A program made the translations under genes and the position numbers. Of a stretch of DNA of 64,000 nt, positions 1 through 7,303 are shown in pieces; the first letter of the stretch is position 1, and each line of letters starts with the position of its first letter. This DNA is from Draconibacterium orientale (GTDB lineage Bacteria; Bacteroidota; Bacteroidia; Bacteroidales; Prolixibacteraceae). The notes under the pieces were generated by a model. That model saw nothing but the letters and a program-made list of their open reading frames with translations. It was not told where the DNA came from and did no database searches. Location: contig NZ_CP007451.1 in assembly GCF_000626635.1 (NCBI RefSeq), positions 3,826,501 to 3,890,500 on the forward strand. Direction: 5' to 3'.

Positions 1-48
1 CAAATCATCTAATTTACAGGCTTTTGGTGGGTTTTGATTTTCCACTTC

Positions 49-93
49 GTCGGGATACCAGGATTCGAACCTGGGACCCCCTGCTCCCAAAGC
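49..93. repeat. attL: 45-bp copy of the tRNA-Pro 3' half
   Basis: These 45 bases are identical to 22115-22159, which runs from the anticodon loop to the 3' end of the intact tRNA-Pro gene. Identity stops after the C at 93, where the left copy continues TAGAGAG and the tRNA continues AGGTGCG. On the outer side a further five bases (CACTT) match after one mismatch. It lacks the rest of the tRNA, so it is the displaced 3' remnant made by site-specific integration. It marks the left edge of the element. Confidence 0.93.
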
Positions 94-208
94 TAGAGAG
101 TTATTTCAGGAAATTTCTTATAAATTCCTATGTTTTCTCCTGTCTAGCCCTAAATATAGTTGTTTTGTAATTGTGTTTATGAATTAAAATGAATAGATTT
201 GAAACAAA

Positions 209-229
209 TGTTTCAACTATGTTTCAACC
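209..229 (+). repeat. Left arm-type integrase site (candidate)
   Basis: This 21-base sequence holds two direct GTTTCAAC octamers separated by TAT. It is identical to 22041-22061 at the other end of the element and in the same orientation. It lies 115 bp inside the left core repeat and just upstream of the integrase start. Paired direct octamers inside both att sites are typical of tyrosine-integrase arm sites. The role is inferred. Confidence 0.6.
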
Positions 230-241
230 AGCGAATTTCTT

Positions 242-1432
242 ATGGCATCAATCAAAGTAATTCTATATACACATAAAACTTTAAAAGATGGATCTCATCC
301 CATCTTAATTCAAGTTTTGAAGGATCGTAAAAGAAAGACAATTTCTCTGGGGCATTCAGCAACTAAAAAACAGTGGAATACTAATCAGCAATTGCCCAAT
401 AGTAAGCATCCTAATCAGTCATTACTAACAGCCAGGATTAAACGAGTAAAAACCTCAGTTAATGATATTATTCTAAAGTTGGAGAATAAGGAAAAACCAT
501 TTTCTGTAGATGATATAATTAAGCAATTCAGGAATAATGGAACCGATGAAACTTTTGAAACTTATACAGATGCTTTAATTGAAACACTTAAAACGCAGGG
601 TAAATTGGGAAATGCTCGTGTGTACACATATACAAAGAATGCATTTATGGCTTACCGAAATGAAATGGATATCAAACTTTCTGAGATTGATATTAAGATA
701 GTTCAAGGTTTTGAAAGTTATTTAACTGTAAAAGGGAATAAATTAAATTCTGTTTCATTGCATTTACGAACACTTCGGGCAATAATTAATAGAGCGATAA
801 AAGAAGGCTTGATTGAAGAGTCAGCCTATCCATTCAAAAAGATATCAATTAAAACACAGAAGACCCGTAAAAGAGCAGTTAACAAGGATGTAATTAAGAT
901 GGTGGAAGAGCTGGATGTTTCTAAAGAAGATAACTTACAATTATATAAAGACCTATTCATGTTTAGCTTCTACAACCGTGGGATGAATTTTGTGGATATG
1001 GCTTATTTGAAAGTAAAAAATATTGAATCAGGACGCATAAATTACACTCGACAAAAAACCGGACAGCAGTTCAGCATCAAAATTACAGACAAAGCACAAG
1101 CAATTATTGATAGGTATTGCAAGCTGGAAGATAAAGAGTCCTATGTCTTCCCAATCATCTACCGCAAGGATAAAGAATACCTGGACTATAGGAATGCCAT
1201 GAGGTTGATGAATAAAAAACTAAAGAAAATTTCAGAACTTCTAAAGCTTGATGTATCTTTAACCACATACGTTTCAAGGCATTCCTGGGCTACAATAGCC
1301 AAAAGGTCAGGTATTGCCACAGCTGTCATTAGCGAAGGTCTTGGCCACGAATCAGAAGAGACTACGCAGGTTTATCTGGATAGCTTTGAGAATGATGTTT
1401 TGGATGATGCTAATGAATTGATAATATCATGA
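242..1432 (+). CDS. Tyrosine site-specific integrase
   Basis: Cuts and rejoins DNA at the tRNA-Pro attachment site to insert or excise the element. It has 396 residues with the usual Bacteroidetes layout: an arm-binding domain (about 1-90), a SAM-like core-binding domain (about 105-190) and a catalytic domain (about 215-396). Visible catalytic residues are Arg246 (NRGMNF), Arg346 (VSRHSW), His369 (GLGHES) and the nucleophile Tyr378 (QVYL). The first His of the usual HxxR box is replaced by Tyr (YVSR), as in many Bacteroidetes integrases. ATG at 242 directly follows the 209-229 repeat and has no clear Shine-Dalgarno. The next gene begins 2 nt after the stop. Confidence 0.95.
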   Translation: MASIKVILYTHKTLKDGSHPILIQVLKDRKRKTISLGHSATKKQWNTNQQLPNSKHPNQSLLTARIKRVKTSVNDIILKLENKEKPFSVDDIIKQFRNNGTDETFETYTDALIETLKTQGKLGNARVYTYTKNAFMAYRNEMDIKLSEIDIKIVQGFESYLTVKGNKLNSVSLHLRTLRAIINRAIKEGLIEESAYPFKKISIKTQKTRKRAVNKDVIKMVEELDVSKEDNLQLYKDLFMFSFYNRGMNFVDMAYLKVKNIESGRINYTRQKTGQQFSIKITDKAQAIIDRYCKLEDKESYVFPIIYRKDKEYLDYRNAMRLMNKKLKKISELLKLDVSLTTYVSRHSWATIAKRSGIATAVISEGLGHESEETTQVYLDSFENDVLDDANELIIS

Positions 1433-1433
1433 A

Positions 1434-2156
1434 ATGAAAAACAAACTCGATCATTTTTTAGTTTTTTTAAAAGAACACCAAAAGTTTAAATTTACCCAAG
1501 TAGCTGATGAGCAGGGAGAATATCATTTAGGGATTGAATTTAAAAAAGGAAAATCTGATTTTAATCGCATTAATAGAAAGAAGATTGATGTCATATATTA
1601 TTTCCAAGATATATTTGTTGAGTATGACGAAAATGCATTTATCAAAACAGAACATGAAATTATTGAACTGGATGAATTAAGAAAAAATTTTTATGAAAAA
1701 ACATTTGAAGGAAAATCATACTGGTGGCATAAAAATGTTGCAATTGAAAAGGATTTAGATGACTATTTAGTTAAACCCCAGTTGTCATTTTTTCATCACG
1801 AGTATATTTCAAACATTATTTTGTCACAGAAAAAAGCTGTAGATGAAATATTAGAATCGTATGCAAAAATAAGTTCTTCATTCAGATCCAAATCAAACCA
1901 ACAAAAAACTAAAATAAAACTATCGGTTGGCGAACTTGCTTTGCTCTTTAGATTGCTAAAAGAAGAAGGTTTATTTGAGTATAAATACGAGACAGAAATA
2001 TACAGATTGATTGCAAATACCTTCAGTACAAAAATTCAAGAGAACATTAGCGAAGCAAGTATTAAAAATAAGTTTTTGTCACCAGATAATACTTCCATTA
2101 AAAATATACACATTTTGTTGACTAATCTGAAAACCAAATTGAAGAACATAAATTAA
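1434..2156 (+). CDS. Element-encoded protein, RteC-like C-terminal domain (paralogue 1)
   Basis: Unknown function. It has 240 residues, is charged and soluble, with no signal or membrane segment. The last 80 residues (from about 160, starting KLSVGELALLFRLL) are strikingly like those of the next gene, while the N-terminal two-thirds differ. The pattern of hydrophobic heptads ending in an SIKNKFLSPD helix loosely recalls the C-terminal domain of RteC, a Bacteroides regulator of conjugative-transposon excision; that link is my inference from memory. ATG is 1 nt after the integrase stop, so the two are probably co-translated. Confidence 0.75.
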   Translation: MKNKLDHFLVFLKEHQKFKFTQVADEQGEYHLGIEFKKGKSDFNRINRKKIDVIYYFQDIFVEYDENAFIKTEHEIIELDELRKNFYEKTFEGKSYWWHKNVAIEKDLDDYLVKPQLSFFHHEYISNIILSQKKAVDEILESYAKISSSFRSKSNQQKTKIKLSVGELALLFRLLKEEGLFEYKYETEIYRLIANTFSTKIQENISEASIKNKFLSPDNTSIKNIHILLTNLKTKLKNIN

Positions 2157-2161
2157 ATTCA

Positions 2162-2860
2162 ATGCAAGATCCAATAGACGAATTCTTTGAAATTATATGG
2201 AATTTTAAAACTTTAGATGAGTCATTTGATTCTCCGCAGGAATTAAAACTATTTATCAATGGCAGATACGATTTGAAGCAATTTGATGATAGGCTGAAAT
2301 ATCTGTCGTCTTCTATCATTGCATCTATTGAGCTACAAAAAGAAACAAAAAACTCAATTTTGGCTCAGCTAACAGAATCCCTAAACGATTTTGTTTATGT
2401 AGAAATTGAAGAAACTAAATACTTGTTCCAACTGGGTTATTTTTTTGTTGAAGCAGGAAGTAGAGAAAGAGAAAAAATTATCATTACAAACGACAAAAAA
2501 ATCAGTGGATTATTATCAGATTACCACTCTTTCTCCAATCTAAAATACCAATATATTAATAAGATAATTGATCATATAAACTCAAATCAAGAACCAAATA
2601 ATTTTCACAAACTCAAAACTAAAATTCCAGTAAGTGACTTGACTCTTTTATTTAGACTTCTAGACGAAGAAGGTTTATTTTCATACAAACATAAGACTGA
2701 GATATACAGATATATAGCAACAACACTTAAAACAAAGCAACAAGACAATATTAGCGAAGCTAGTGTAAAAAATAAATTCCTTTCTCCGGACACTACCTCA
2801 CTCAAAAATATTGATATACTTCTTGTAAATCTTAGGCAACGATTAAAAAAAATTCAATAA
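2162..2860 (+). CDS. Element-encoded protein, RteC-like C-terminal domain (paralogue 2)
   Basis: Unknown function. It has 232 residues and is a tandem paralogue of the gene before it. The C-terminal 80 residues share runs such as FRLL-EEGLF, KTEIYR, NISEAS and KNKFLSPD, but the N-terminal part (1-150) is unrelated by eye. It follows paralogue 1 after 5 nt, so integrase and both paralogues form one operon. The shared C-terminus with divergent N-termini suggests one conserved interaction surface joined to two different sensing or binding parts. Confidence 0.75.
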   Translation: MQDPIDEFFEIIWNFKTLDESFDSPQELKLFINGRYDLKQFDDRLKYLSSSIIASIELQKETKNSILAQLTESLNDFVYVEIEETKYLFQLGYFFVEAGSREREKIIITNDKKISGLLSDYHSFSNLKYQYINKIIDHINSNQEPNNFHKLKTKIPVSDLTLLFRLLDEEGLFSYKHKTEIYRYIATTLKTKQQDNISEASVKNKFLSPDTTSLKNIDILLVNLRQRLKKIQ

Positions 2861-2894
2861 AAAATACATGTTTATATCCCTCAATTACAGATAT

Positions 2895-2937
2895 TTAATA
2901 TAGGATTGCGCAACCCTGTGCAACTGTTTTAGCATTG
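2895..2937 (+). promoter_or_regulatory. Palindrome-containing promoter module, copy 1
   Basis: Bases 2895-2933 match 4985-5023 at 38 of 39 positions. The block contains a near-perfect 14-bp palindrome (GGRTTGCGCAACCC) followed by TGTGCAAC and then a -7-like TAGCATTG at 2930-2937 (Bacteroidetes consensus TAnnTTTG, one mismatch). It precedes the excisionase-like gene and the helicase gene. I read it as a promoter with an overlapping dyad operator for an element-encoded repressor. The binding protein is unknown. Confidence 0.55.
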
Positions 2938-3041
2938 ATATTCTCCACAATTTTGCAGTGAAGATTTTGATGGAGTAATACTCCAAACTTCATCAGAATC
3001 AATTGGAGGTTCTAAAATTATAAATGCTAAAATTTGAAATT

Positions 3042-3319
3042 ATGGATTTAGCAGTAGAGTTTAAAAAATTACAAAAAAGCCAGGAACAAATCCTGGAAAT
3101 GCTAAAACAAAGCAACACAGAAAAAAAGAATTAAAAGTTTATTCACTTGATGAACTTGCCGCATTCTTTGGAGTAACAAAAAGAACCCTCTACAATTGGA
3201 AAGATGAAGGAAAATTACCACTCATTATCGTTGGATCCAAGTCGTACATGACTGAAGCTCAGCTTCAAACCTTTCTTTCTAAAAATGAAGTTAAACCTTT
3301 TAATAATAGGAGGTTTTAA
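3042..3319 (+). CDS. Excisionase-like HTH protein with -1 frameshift
   Basis: Read straight from ATG 3042, this gives only 30 residues before TAA at 3132. The -1 frame from 3128 to 3319 encodes a typical MerR/excisionase-type helix-turn-helix (VYSLDELAAFFGVTKRTLYNW) and has no ATG, GTG or TTG start of its own. Joining the frames gives about 94 residues, a short coiled-coil head plus HTH, which is the normal size and layout for Bacteroidetes element excisionases. The join falls on A AAA AAG (3122-3128), the dnaX-type slippery heptamer in the correct phase. Programmed frameshifting, a mutation or a missed base in an A run are all possible. Confidence 0.7.
3080..3096 (+). other. Small hairpin upstream of the slippery site
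   Basis: CCAGGA-acaaa-TCCTGG forms a perfect 6-bp stem 25 nt before the A AAA AAG heptamer. Upstream structures are not the usual stimulators of -1 frameshifting, so the link is weak. No strong downstream stem is obvious by eye. Confidence 0.3.
3308..3313 (+). promoter_or_regulatory. Strong AGGAGG ribosome-binding site
   Basis: A full AGGAGG lies 8 nt before ATG 3322. Such sites are rare in Bacteroidota. It fixes the start of the helicase gene and overlaps the last codons of the excisionase-like frame. The element's polymerase-like gene has the same feature at 13069. Confidence 0.8.
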
Positions 3320-3321
3320 TC

Positions 3322-4740
3322 ATGGCTAATACAATGAATAACATGCCAGGTGGCTTCTCAGAATCTCCTGAAGTAAAAGGCAGTCATTATGAAATTCTAA
3401 ACGGTTTGCTAAATGAGATTACACCTATTAACGTTAGAGAATTTCTTTCAATTCCGGATGATGTTCAAATCGCACAGAAACATGTTCTTGTTGCAACAAT
3501 ACAACATCTACTTGAAGTTGCAGAAAAAAACAAATGGAATTTAGCGAAGGTTTATGATTATGTTTATTTATATAATGGAGCTTATTGGCAACAACTTCAC
3601 AGAGAAGATATGAAATCTTTTTTGGGTAGAGCAGCTGTCAAAATGGGATTCCCTGAATATGATGTACTTCACTATGAATTCAAAGATAAGCTATTAAAGC
3701 AATTTTTATCTGATTCCTATTTGCCAGCACCTCCACCGGAGCCAGACAAAGTGCTTATAAACTTGAATAACGGAACTATGGAATTCACTACATCGGAATG
3801 GAGTTTGCGAGAATTTAGACCTGCTGATTTTATTACATACCAACTCCCTTTTTGTTACGATTCTGATGCAAAATGTCCTTTGTTTGATAAATATCTGAAA
3901 GATGTATTACCGGATGAAAACAGTCGTATGGTTTTACAGGAGTTCTCCGGGTATATTTTTTCAAGTCTCAACCTGGAAAAAATGCTCATGCTTGTTGGTA
4001 CAGGAGCTAATGGTAAAAGTGTATATTTCAATATTATAAGTGCAATAATTGGAAAACAGAATATTTTGAATTATTCTCTTGGAATGTTTGGGCGCGAATA
4101 TAACAGGGCTAAGTTAACTAATGTACTTCTAAATTACAGCAGTGAGAAAGGTACTGATTTAAATGCCGATACATTTAAGGCACTTGTTTCAGGAGAGCCA
4201 ATACAGGCGCGAGAACCATACGGAAAATCATTTACAATTACCAATAAAGTGCGTTTCATCATTAATGCCAATGAATTACCTAAAGAGACGGAACAAACTC
4301 AGGCTTACTTCAGACGTTATCTAATAATTCCATTTGAGGTAACAATTAGTGAGGACAAAAGAGATATTGACCTTGCAACAAGAATAATTGAAAGTGAGTT
4401 ATCCGGTGTTTTTAACTGGCTTCTTATAGGGCTAGAACGAATTCTTAAACATAGAAACTTTACCCATTGCGAAAAGTCCGAACAGGCTTTGGAAGAATTT
4501 CGTCTCAAATCAGACAGTATTTCACTTTTTATTGAAGAATTCAACATTGAACAATCGGCAACCGAGAAAACAGACCTAATAAGTCTTTATAAGAGATACA
4601 AAGGATTTTGTAGTGATGATAACTTTAAACCTACAGGTAAGAATAAATTCTCTGAACAATTGGAAAAGATTGGATTTGAAAAAACACGGATGAATAATGG
4701 AAGCACTGCATTCTTCATTCATATTGTTGAAAATTCATAA
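3322..4740 (+). CDS. P4/D5-type replicative SF3 helicase (primase C-terminal family)
   Basis: Probable element replication helicase, 472 residues. It has a D5-N-like region (about 40-190) followed by an SF3 AAA+ helicase core with Walker A GTGANGKS (226-233), a B-motif region near YSSEKG, motif C-like RFIINANELP and an arginine finger in AYFRRYLIIPF. The C-terminal 80 residues resemble the usual winged-helix tail. There is no N-terminal TOPRIM or AEP primase domain, so priming would need another protein. Phage P4, many satellites and integrative plasmids use such proteins. Iteron-like repeats lie immediately downstream. Confidence 0.88.
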   Translation: MANTMNNMPGGFSESPEVKGSHYEILNGLLNEITPINVREFLSIPDDVQIAQKHVLVATIQHLLEVAEKNKWNLAKVYDYVYLYNGAYWQQLHREDMKSFLGRAAVKMGFPEYDVLHYEFKDKLLKQFLSDSYLPAPPPEPDKVLINLNNGTMEFTTSEWSLREFRPADFITYQLPFCYDSDAKCPLFDKYLKDVLPDENSRMVLQEFSGYIFSSLNLEKMLMLVGTGANGKSVYFNIISAIIGKQNILNYSLGMFGREYNRAKLTNVLLNYSSEKGTDLNADTFKALVSGEPIQAREPYGKSFTITNKVRFIINANELPKETEQTQAYFRRYLIIPFEVTISEDKRDIDLATRIIESELSGVFNWLLIGLERILKHRNFTHCEKSEQALEEFRLKSDSISLFIEEFNIEQSATEKTDLISLYKRYKGFCSDDNFKPTGKNKFSEQLEKIGFEKTRMNNGSTAFFIHIVENS

Positions 4741-4772
4741 CCTTCCGCCTGACAAAAAATGTTTGTTTGGAA

Positions 4773-4824
4773 TTTCAGTTTTTCAGTTTTTCAGTTCGTT
4801 AAGGCTGGAATCTGAAAAACTGAA
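4773..4824. repeat. Iteron-like TTTCAGTT repeats with inverted copy
   Basis: Three exact tandem copies of TTTCAGTT (4773-4796) are followed by CTGAAAAACTGAA at 4812-4824, a perfect 13-bp inverted match to TTCAGTTTTTCAG (4774-4786). Placed just after an SF3 replicative helicase, this could be a replication origin or a transcription terminator hairpin. It could be both. Confidence 0.5.
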
Positions 4825-4984
4825 TTTCTGAAAAAGCGAAACAACCTTTTTTTACCAATCTTTTCACTGAGATGAATAATTTATAATCGGTACAAATAAA
4901 GGTTCATTAGTAAGTGGGCTTTTTTATTAGTCATAAATAAAATTAAAAGATTTCAAAGGATATATATAGTTGATAAACAAAACA

Positions 4985-5027
4985 TTAATATAGGGTTGCG
5001 CAACCCTGTGCAACTGTTTTAGCTTTG
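4985..5027 (+). promoter_or_regulatory. Palindrome-containing promoter module, copy 2
   Basis: This is the second copy of the 39-bp block seen at 2895. Here the dyad is perfect (GGGTTGCGCAACCC, 4993-5006) and the -7 box is a full match, TAGCTTTG at 5020-5027. It lies about 60 bp before the Gp37/Gp68 gene. Two operons of the element thus share one promoter/operator design. Confidence 0.6.
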
Positions 5028-5084
5028 TTTAAGACTGTATGTTTGAAGTGATATAAATAATTAAAACATTTTAAATTAAAAATT

Positions 5085-5822
5085 ATGGCACTGACAAACA
5101 AAATTGATTGGCAACAAGAAAGCTGGAATCCAACAACAGGTTGTACACCAATTTCCAAAGGGTGTAAAAACTGTTATGCGTTATCTAGAGCGAAAAAATT
5201 GAGAGAAAATGGCTATAAAAGTTACACCGATGGATTTGAATTAAAACTCCACCGGGAACGCTTAAACAAACCATTTACCTTCAAAAAGCCTTCTCGTATT
5301 TTTGTGGACTCTATGAGTGACTTGTTCCATGAAGATGTACCACTTGAATTTATCCAACAAGTGTTTGATGTAATCCGGCAGTGCCCTCAACATCTTTTCC
5401 TGATTGTTACTAAACGTGCTGAAGTATTGGTCAAGTACAGCAATGATTTAAACTGGTACAACAATATAATTATAGCTGTAACAGTTGAACATTCCGATTA
5501 CAAATACAGACTGGATTTGTTGAGAAAAGTACCGGTTAAAAACAAGGCAGTCTTTTTTGAGCCGCTTCTGGATGAAATCGGAGAAGTTGACTTGTCTGGA
5601 ATTAAATGGGCATTTGTTGGCGGTGAATCCGGAATGAACTACCGACCAGTAAAGAAGGAATGGATTTATCAGGTTAAGGAGCAATGTGATAAACAAGGTT
5701 GCACTTTCATCTTTAAACAGTGGGGAGGATTAAATAGGTTTTTAAGTGGGAATGAATTAGATGGTAAACTTTACCATAATATACCAACAGTTGACAATGT
5801 TTTACAACCCACACTATTTTAA
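5085..5822 (+). CDS. Gp37/Gp68 family (DUF5131) three-Cys protein
   Basis: 245 residues. The N-terminus (KIDWQQESWNPTTGC) and the Cys set C20-C27-C30 (GCTPISKGCKNCYA) identify the phage Gp37/Gp68 or DUF5131 family. Its Cys motif suggests an iron-sulfur or radical-SAM-like fold, but no activity is firmly known to me. Further family blocks are FVDSMSDLFHEDVP, LIVTKR, FEPLL and WAFVGGESG. Members often neighbour a 'three-Cys-motif partner' (TcmP) protein; none is visible here. It is a single-gene unit, with its own promoter upstream and a terminator at 5844. Confidence 0.88.
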   Translation: MALTNKIDWQQESWNPTTGCTPISKGCKNCYALSRAKKLRENGYKSYTDGFELKLHRERLNKPFTFKKPSRIFVDSMSDLFHEDVPLEFIQQVFDVIRQCPQHLFLIVTKRAEVLVKYSNDLNWYNNIIIAVTVEHSDYKYRLDLLRKVPVKNKAVFFEPLLDEIGEVDLSGIKWAFVGGESGMNYRPVKKEWIYQVKEQCDKQGCTFIFKQWGGLNRFLSGNELDGKLYHNIPTVDNVLQPTLF

Positions 5823-5843
5823 AGCAAGGGCCATAAAAATTAA

Positions 5844-5871
5844 AGGCTCACCAATCAGGTGGGCTTTTTTT
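5844..5871 (+). terminator. Rho-independent terminator
   Basis: Stem GCTCACC / GGTGGGC with an AATCA loop, followed by a seven-T run. It ends the Gp37/Gp68 transcript. Confidence 0.8.
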
Positions 5872-6091
5872 ATGAACCCGAACCAACTTCTCTACAATTA
5901 AAATCCTAATTTTAGCTTTCAAATTAAAACAGCGCATAACTCCATGTCGGAAGACTAAATGAAATAATTCTAACAACAACATTTTCTTGCCCACACGCTA
6001 ACTGACTAACAATGAAACGAACGAAATGTATATTGAAAAATGAGATAAATGAAAATTTTAGGCTATTTTAAGGGCTTAATTTTATGCGGAC

Positions 6092-6292
6092 ATGAACCGA
6101 ATAAAGGAAGTACTTGAAGAAAAAGGAATTAAGCAAACTTGGCTTGCAGAGAAACTTGGAAAGAGTTACAACATGGTGAATGGATATGTGCAGAACAGAC
6201 AACAACCTAGACTTGAAGTACTTTATGAAATTGCTAATATCCTTGACATTGAAGTGAAGGAGCTTTTAAAATCAAATAAAGAAAAGGATTAA
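6092..6292 (+). CDS. XRE-family regulator (controller-protein-like)
   Basis: 66 residues, almost entirely one Cro/C1-type helix-turn-helix (IKQTWLAEKLGKSYNMVNGYVQ). It has the size and position of restriction-modification controller (C) proteins. Its TAA is directly followed by the GTG start of the methylase-type gene, so the two are translationally coupled. It probably sets the timing or level of the downstream defence operon. I could not recognise a clear C-box operator upstream. Confidence 0.85.
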   Translation: MNRIKEVLEEKGIKQTWLAEKLGKSYNMVNGYVQNRQQPRLEVLYEIANILDIEVKELLKSNKEKD

Positions 6293-7303
6293 GTGCAGAC
6301 TGACATAGACATATTAGAAAATGAAATACTTAAGCAATATCCCGAAGTGCTTGAGATTCTTTTACGTGACCATACAACACAAAAAAATATCTTTTGGGCT
6401 ACCGATAATTATGAGAATTTAGGCAAAGACTATTATTTTGATGCACCAATTTTACCTGAGCTAATTACTGGTGAAAATGGCAGTATTATTATGCCTCGAG
6501 TTCAAAAAGATAAACTACTTCAACAAGCTAGGTCAAAGGACATGGCTGAAGTATTTACTCCTTCTTGGATTTGTAATGCTCAAAATAATTTGATTGATAA
6601 TGCTTGGTTTGGTAGAGAGAATGTTTTTAATACTGAATTAGAAAAATCCAAAGGTTTTAAATGGTCTGTCAATACGGATAAAATAATTTTCCCGGAAAAT
6701 AAAACATGGAAAGATTATGTTCGTGACACTAGACTTGAAATGGCTTGCGGTGAAGCTCCTTACATTACAAGCCGATACGATACTACAACAGGTAAATTCA
6801 TTCCCATTGAAAAGCGTATCGGAATATTAGACAGAAAACTCAGGATTATTAATGAAAACATAGAAACCTCAGGAGAATGGCTTAAATGGGCACAAACTGC
6901 TTACAAAAACACGTATGCTTTTGAATTTCATGGAGACAGTTTACTAATTGCCAGAGAAGCAATGCTTGTATCATTTATCGAAAACTATAAAGAGAAATTT
7001 GGAAAAGAACCTCTATTAAAGTCTATTCAATACATTGCTTACATTATTTCATGGAATGTTTGGCAAATGGATGGACTTAAAGCTGTAGTTCCAAATTCAT
7101 GCGGAGTTAAAACAATAACAACAACAAATCTTTTTGGCGACACCGAAACAAAAGAATTACCATGTGAAGGTTGCCCAAAAGAAATAATACATAAACATAA
7201 CGGAACGTACTGCCTGATAAAAGATTGGCCAAACAAGGATTTAAAAACTGGGAAAAAAGGCCGAAAGATTAGGTTTGTTGACTTGCTAAAAAATATGAGA
7301 TAA
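6293..7303 (+). CDS. Methylase-type subunit of the defence operon, no NPPY motif
   Basis: 336 residues, GTG start abutting the XRE gene. It has a motif-X-like AEVFTPSWICNAQNNLID (about 84-101) and a motif-I-like LEMACGEAPYITSRYD (about 149-164), the signature of a Bacteroidetes family annotated as 'restriction endonuclease subunit M'. The expected NPPY catalytic tetrapeptide is absent; SWNVWQMDGL sits about where it would lie. It could therefore be a divergent amino-methyltransferase, or a SAM-binding accessory of the fusion protein encoded next. A Cys-rich tail (CEGCPK) is present. It overlaps the next gene as TAATG. Confidence 0.75.
   Translation: MQTDIDILENEILKQYPEVLEILLRDHTTQKNIFWATDNYENLGKDYYFDAPILPELITGENGSIIMPRVQKDKLLQQARSKDMAEVFTPSWICNAQNNLIDNAWFGRENVFNTELEKSKGFKWSVNTDKIIFPENKTWKDYVRDTRLEMACGEAPYITSRYDTTTGKFIPIEKRIGILDRKLRIINENIETSGEWLKWAQTAYKNTYAFEFHGDSLLIAREAMLVSFIENYKEKFGKEPLLKSIQYIAYIISWNVWQMDGLKAVVPNSCGVKTITTTNLFGDTETKELPCEGCPKEIIHKHNGTYCLIKDWPNKDLKTGKKGRKIRFVDLLKNMR

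Larger units (their letters stand above)
4741..5084. other. Gene-free stretch with iteron-like repeats and promoter copy 2
   Basis: 344 bp between the helicase and Gp37/Gp68 genes. It contains three tandem TTTCAGTT octamers (4773-4796), an inverted copy (4812-4824) and the palindromic promoter module at 4985. A T-rich partial hairpin (GTGGGCTTTTTT) sits near 4915. I see no coding sequence. Confidence 0.7.
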
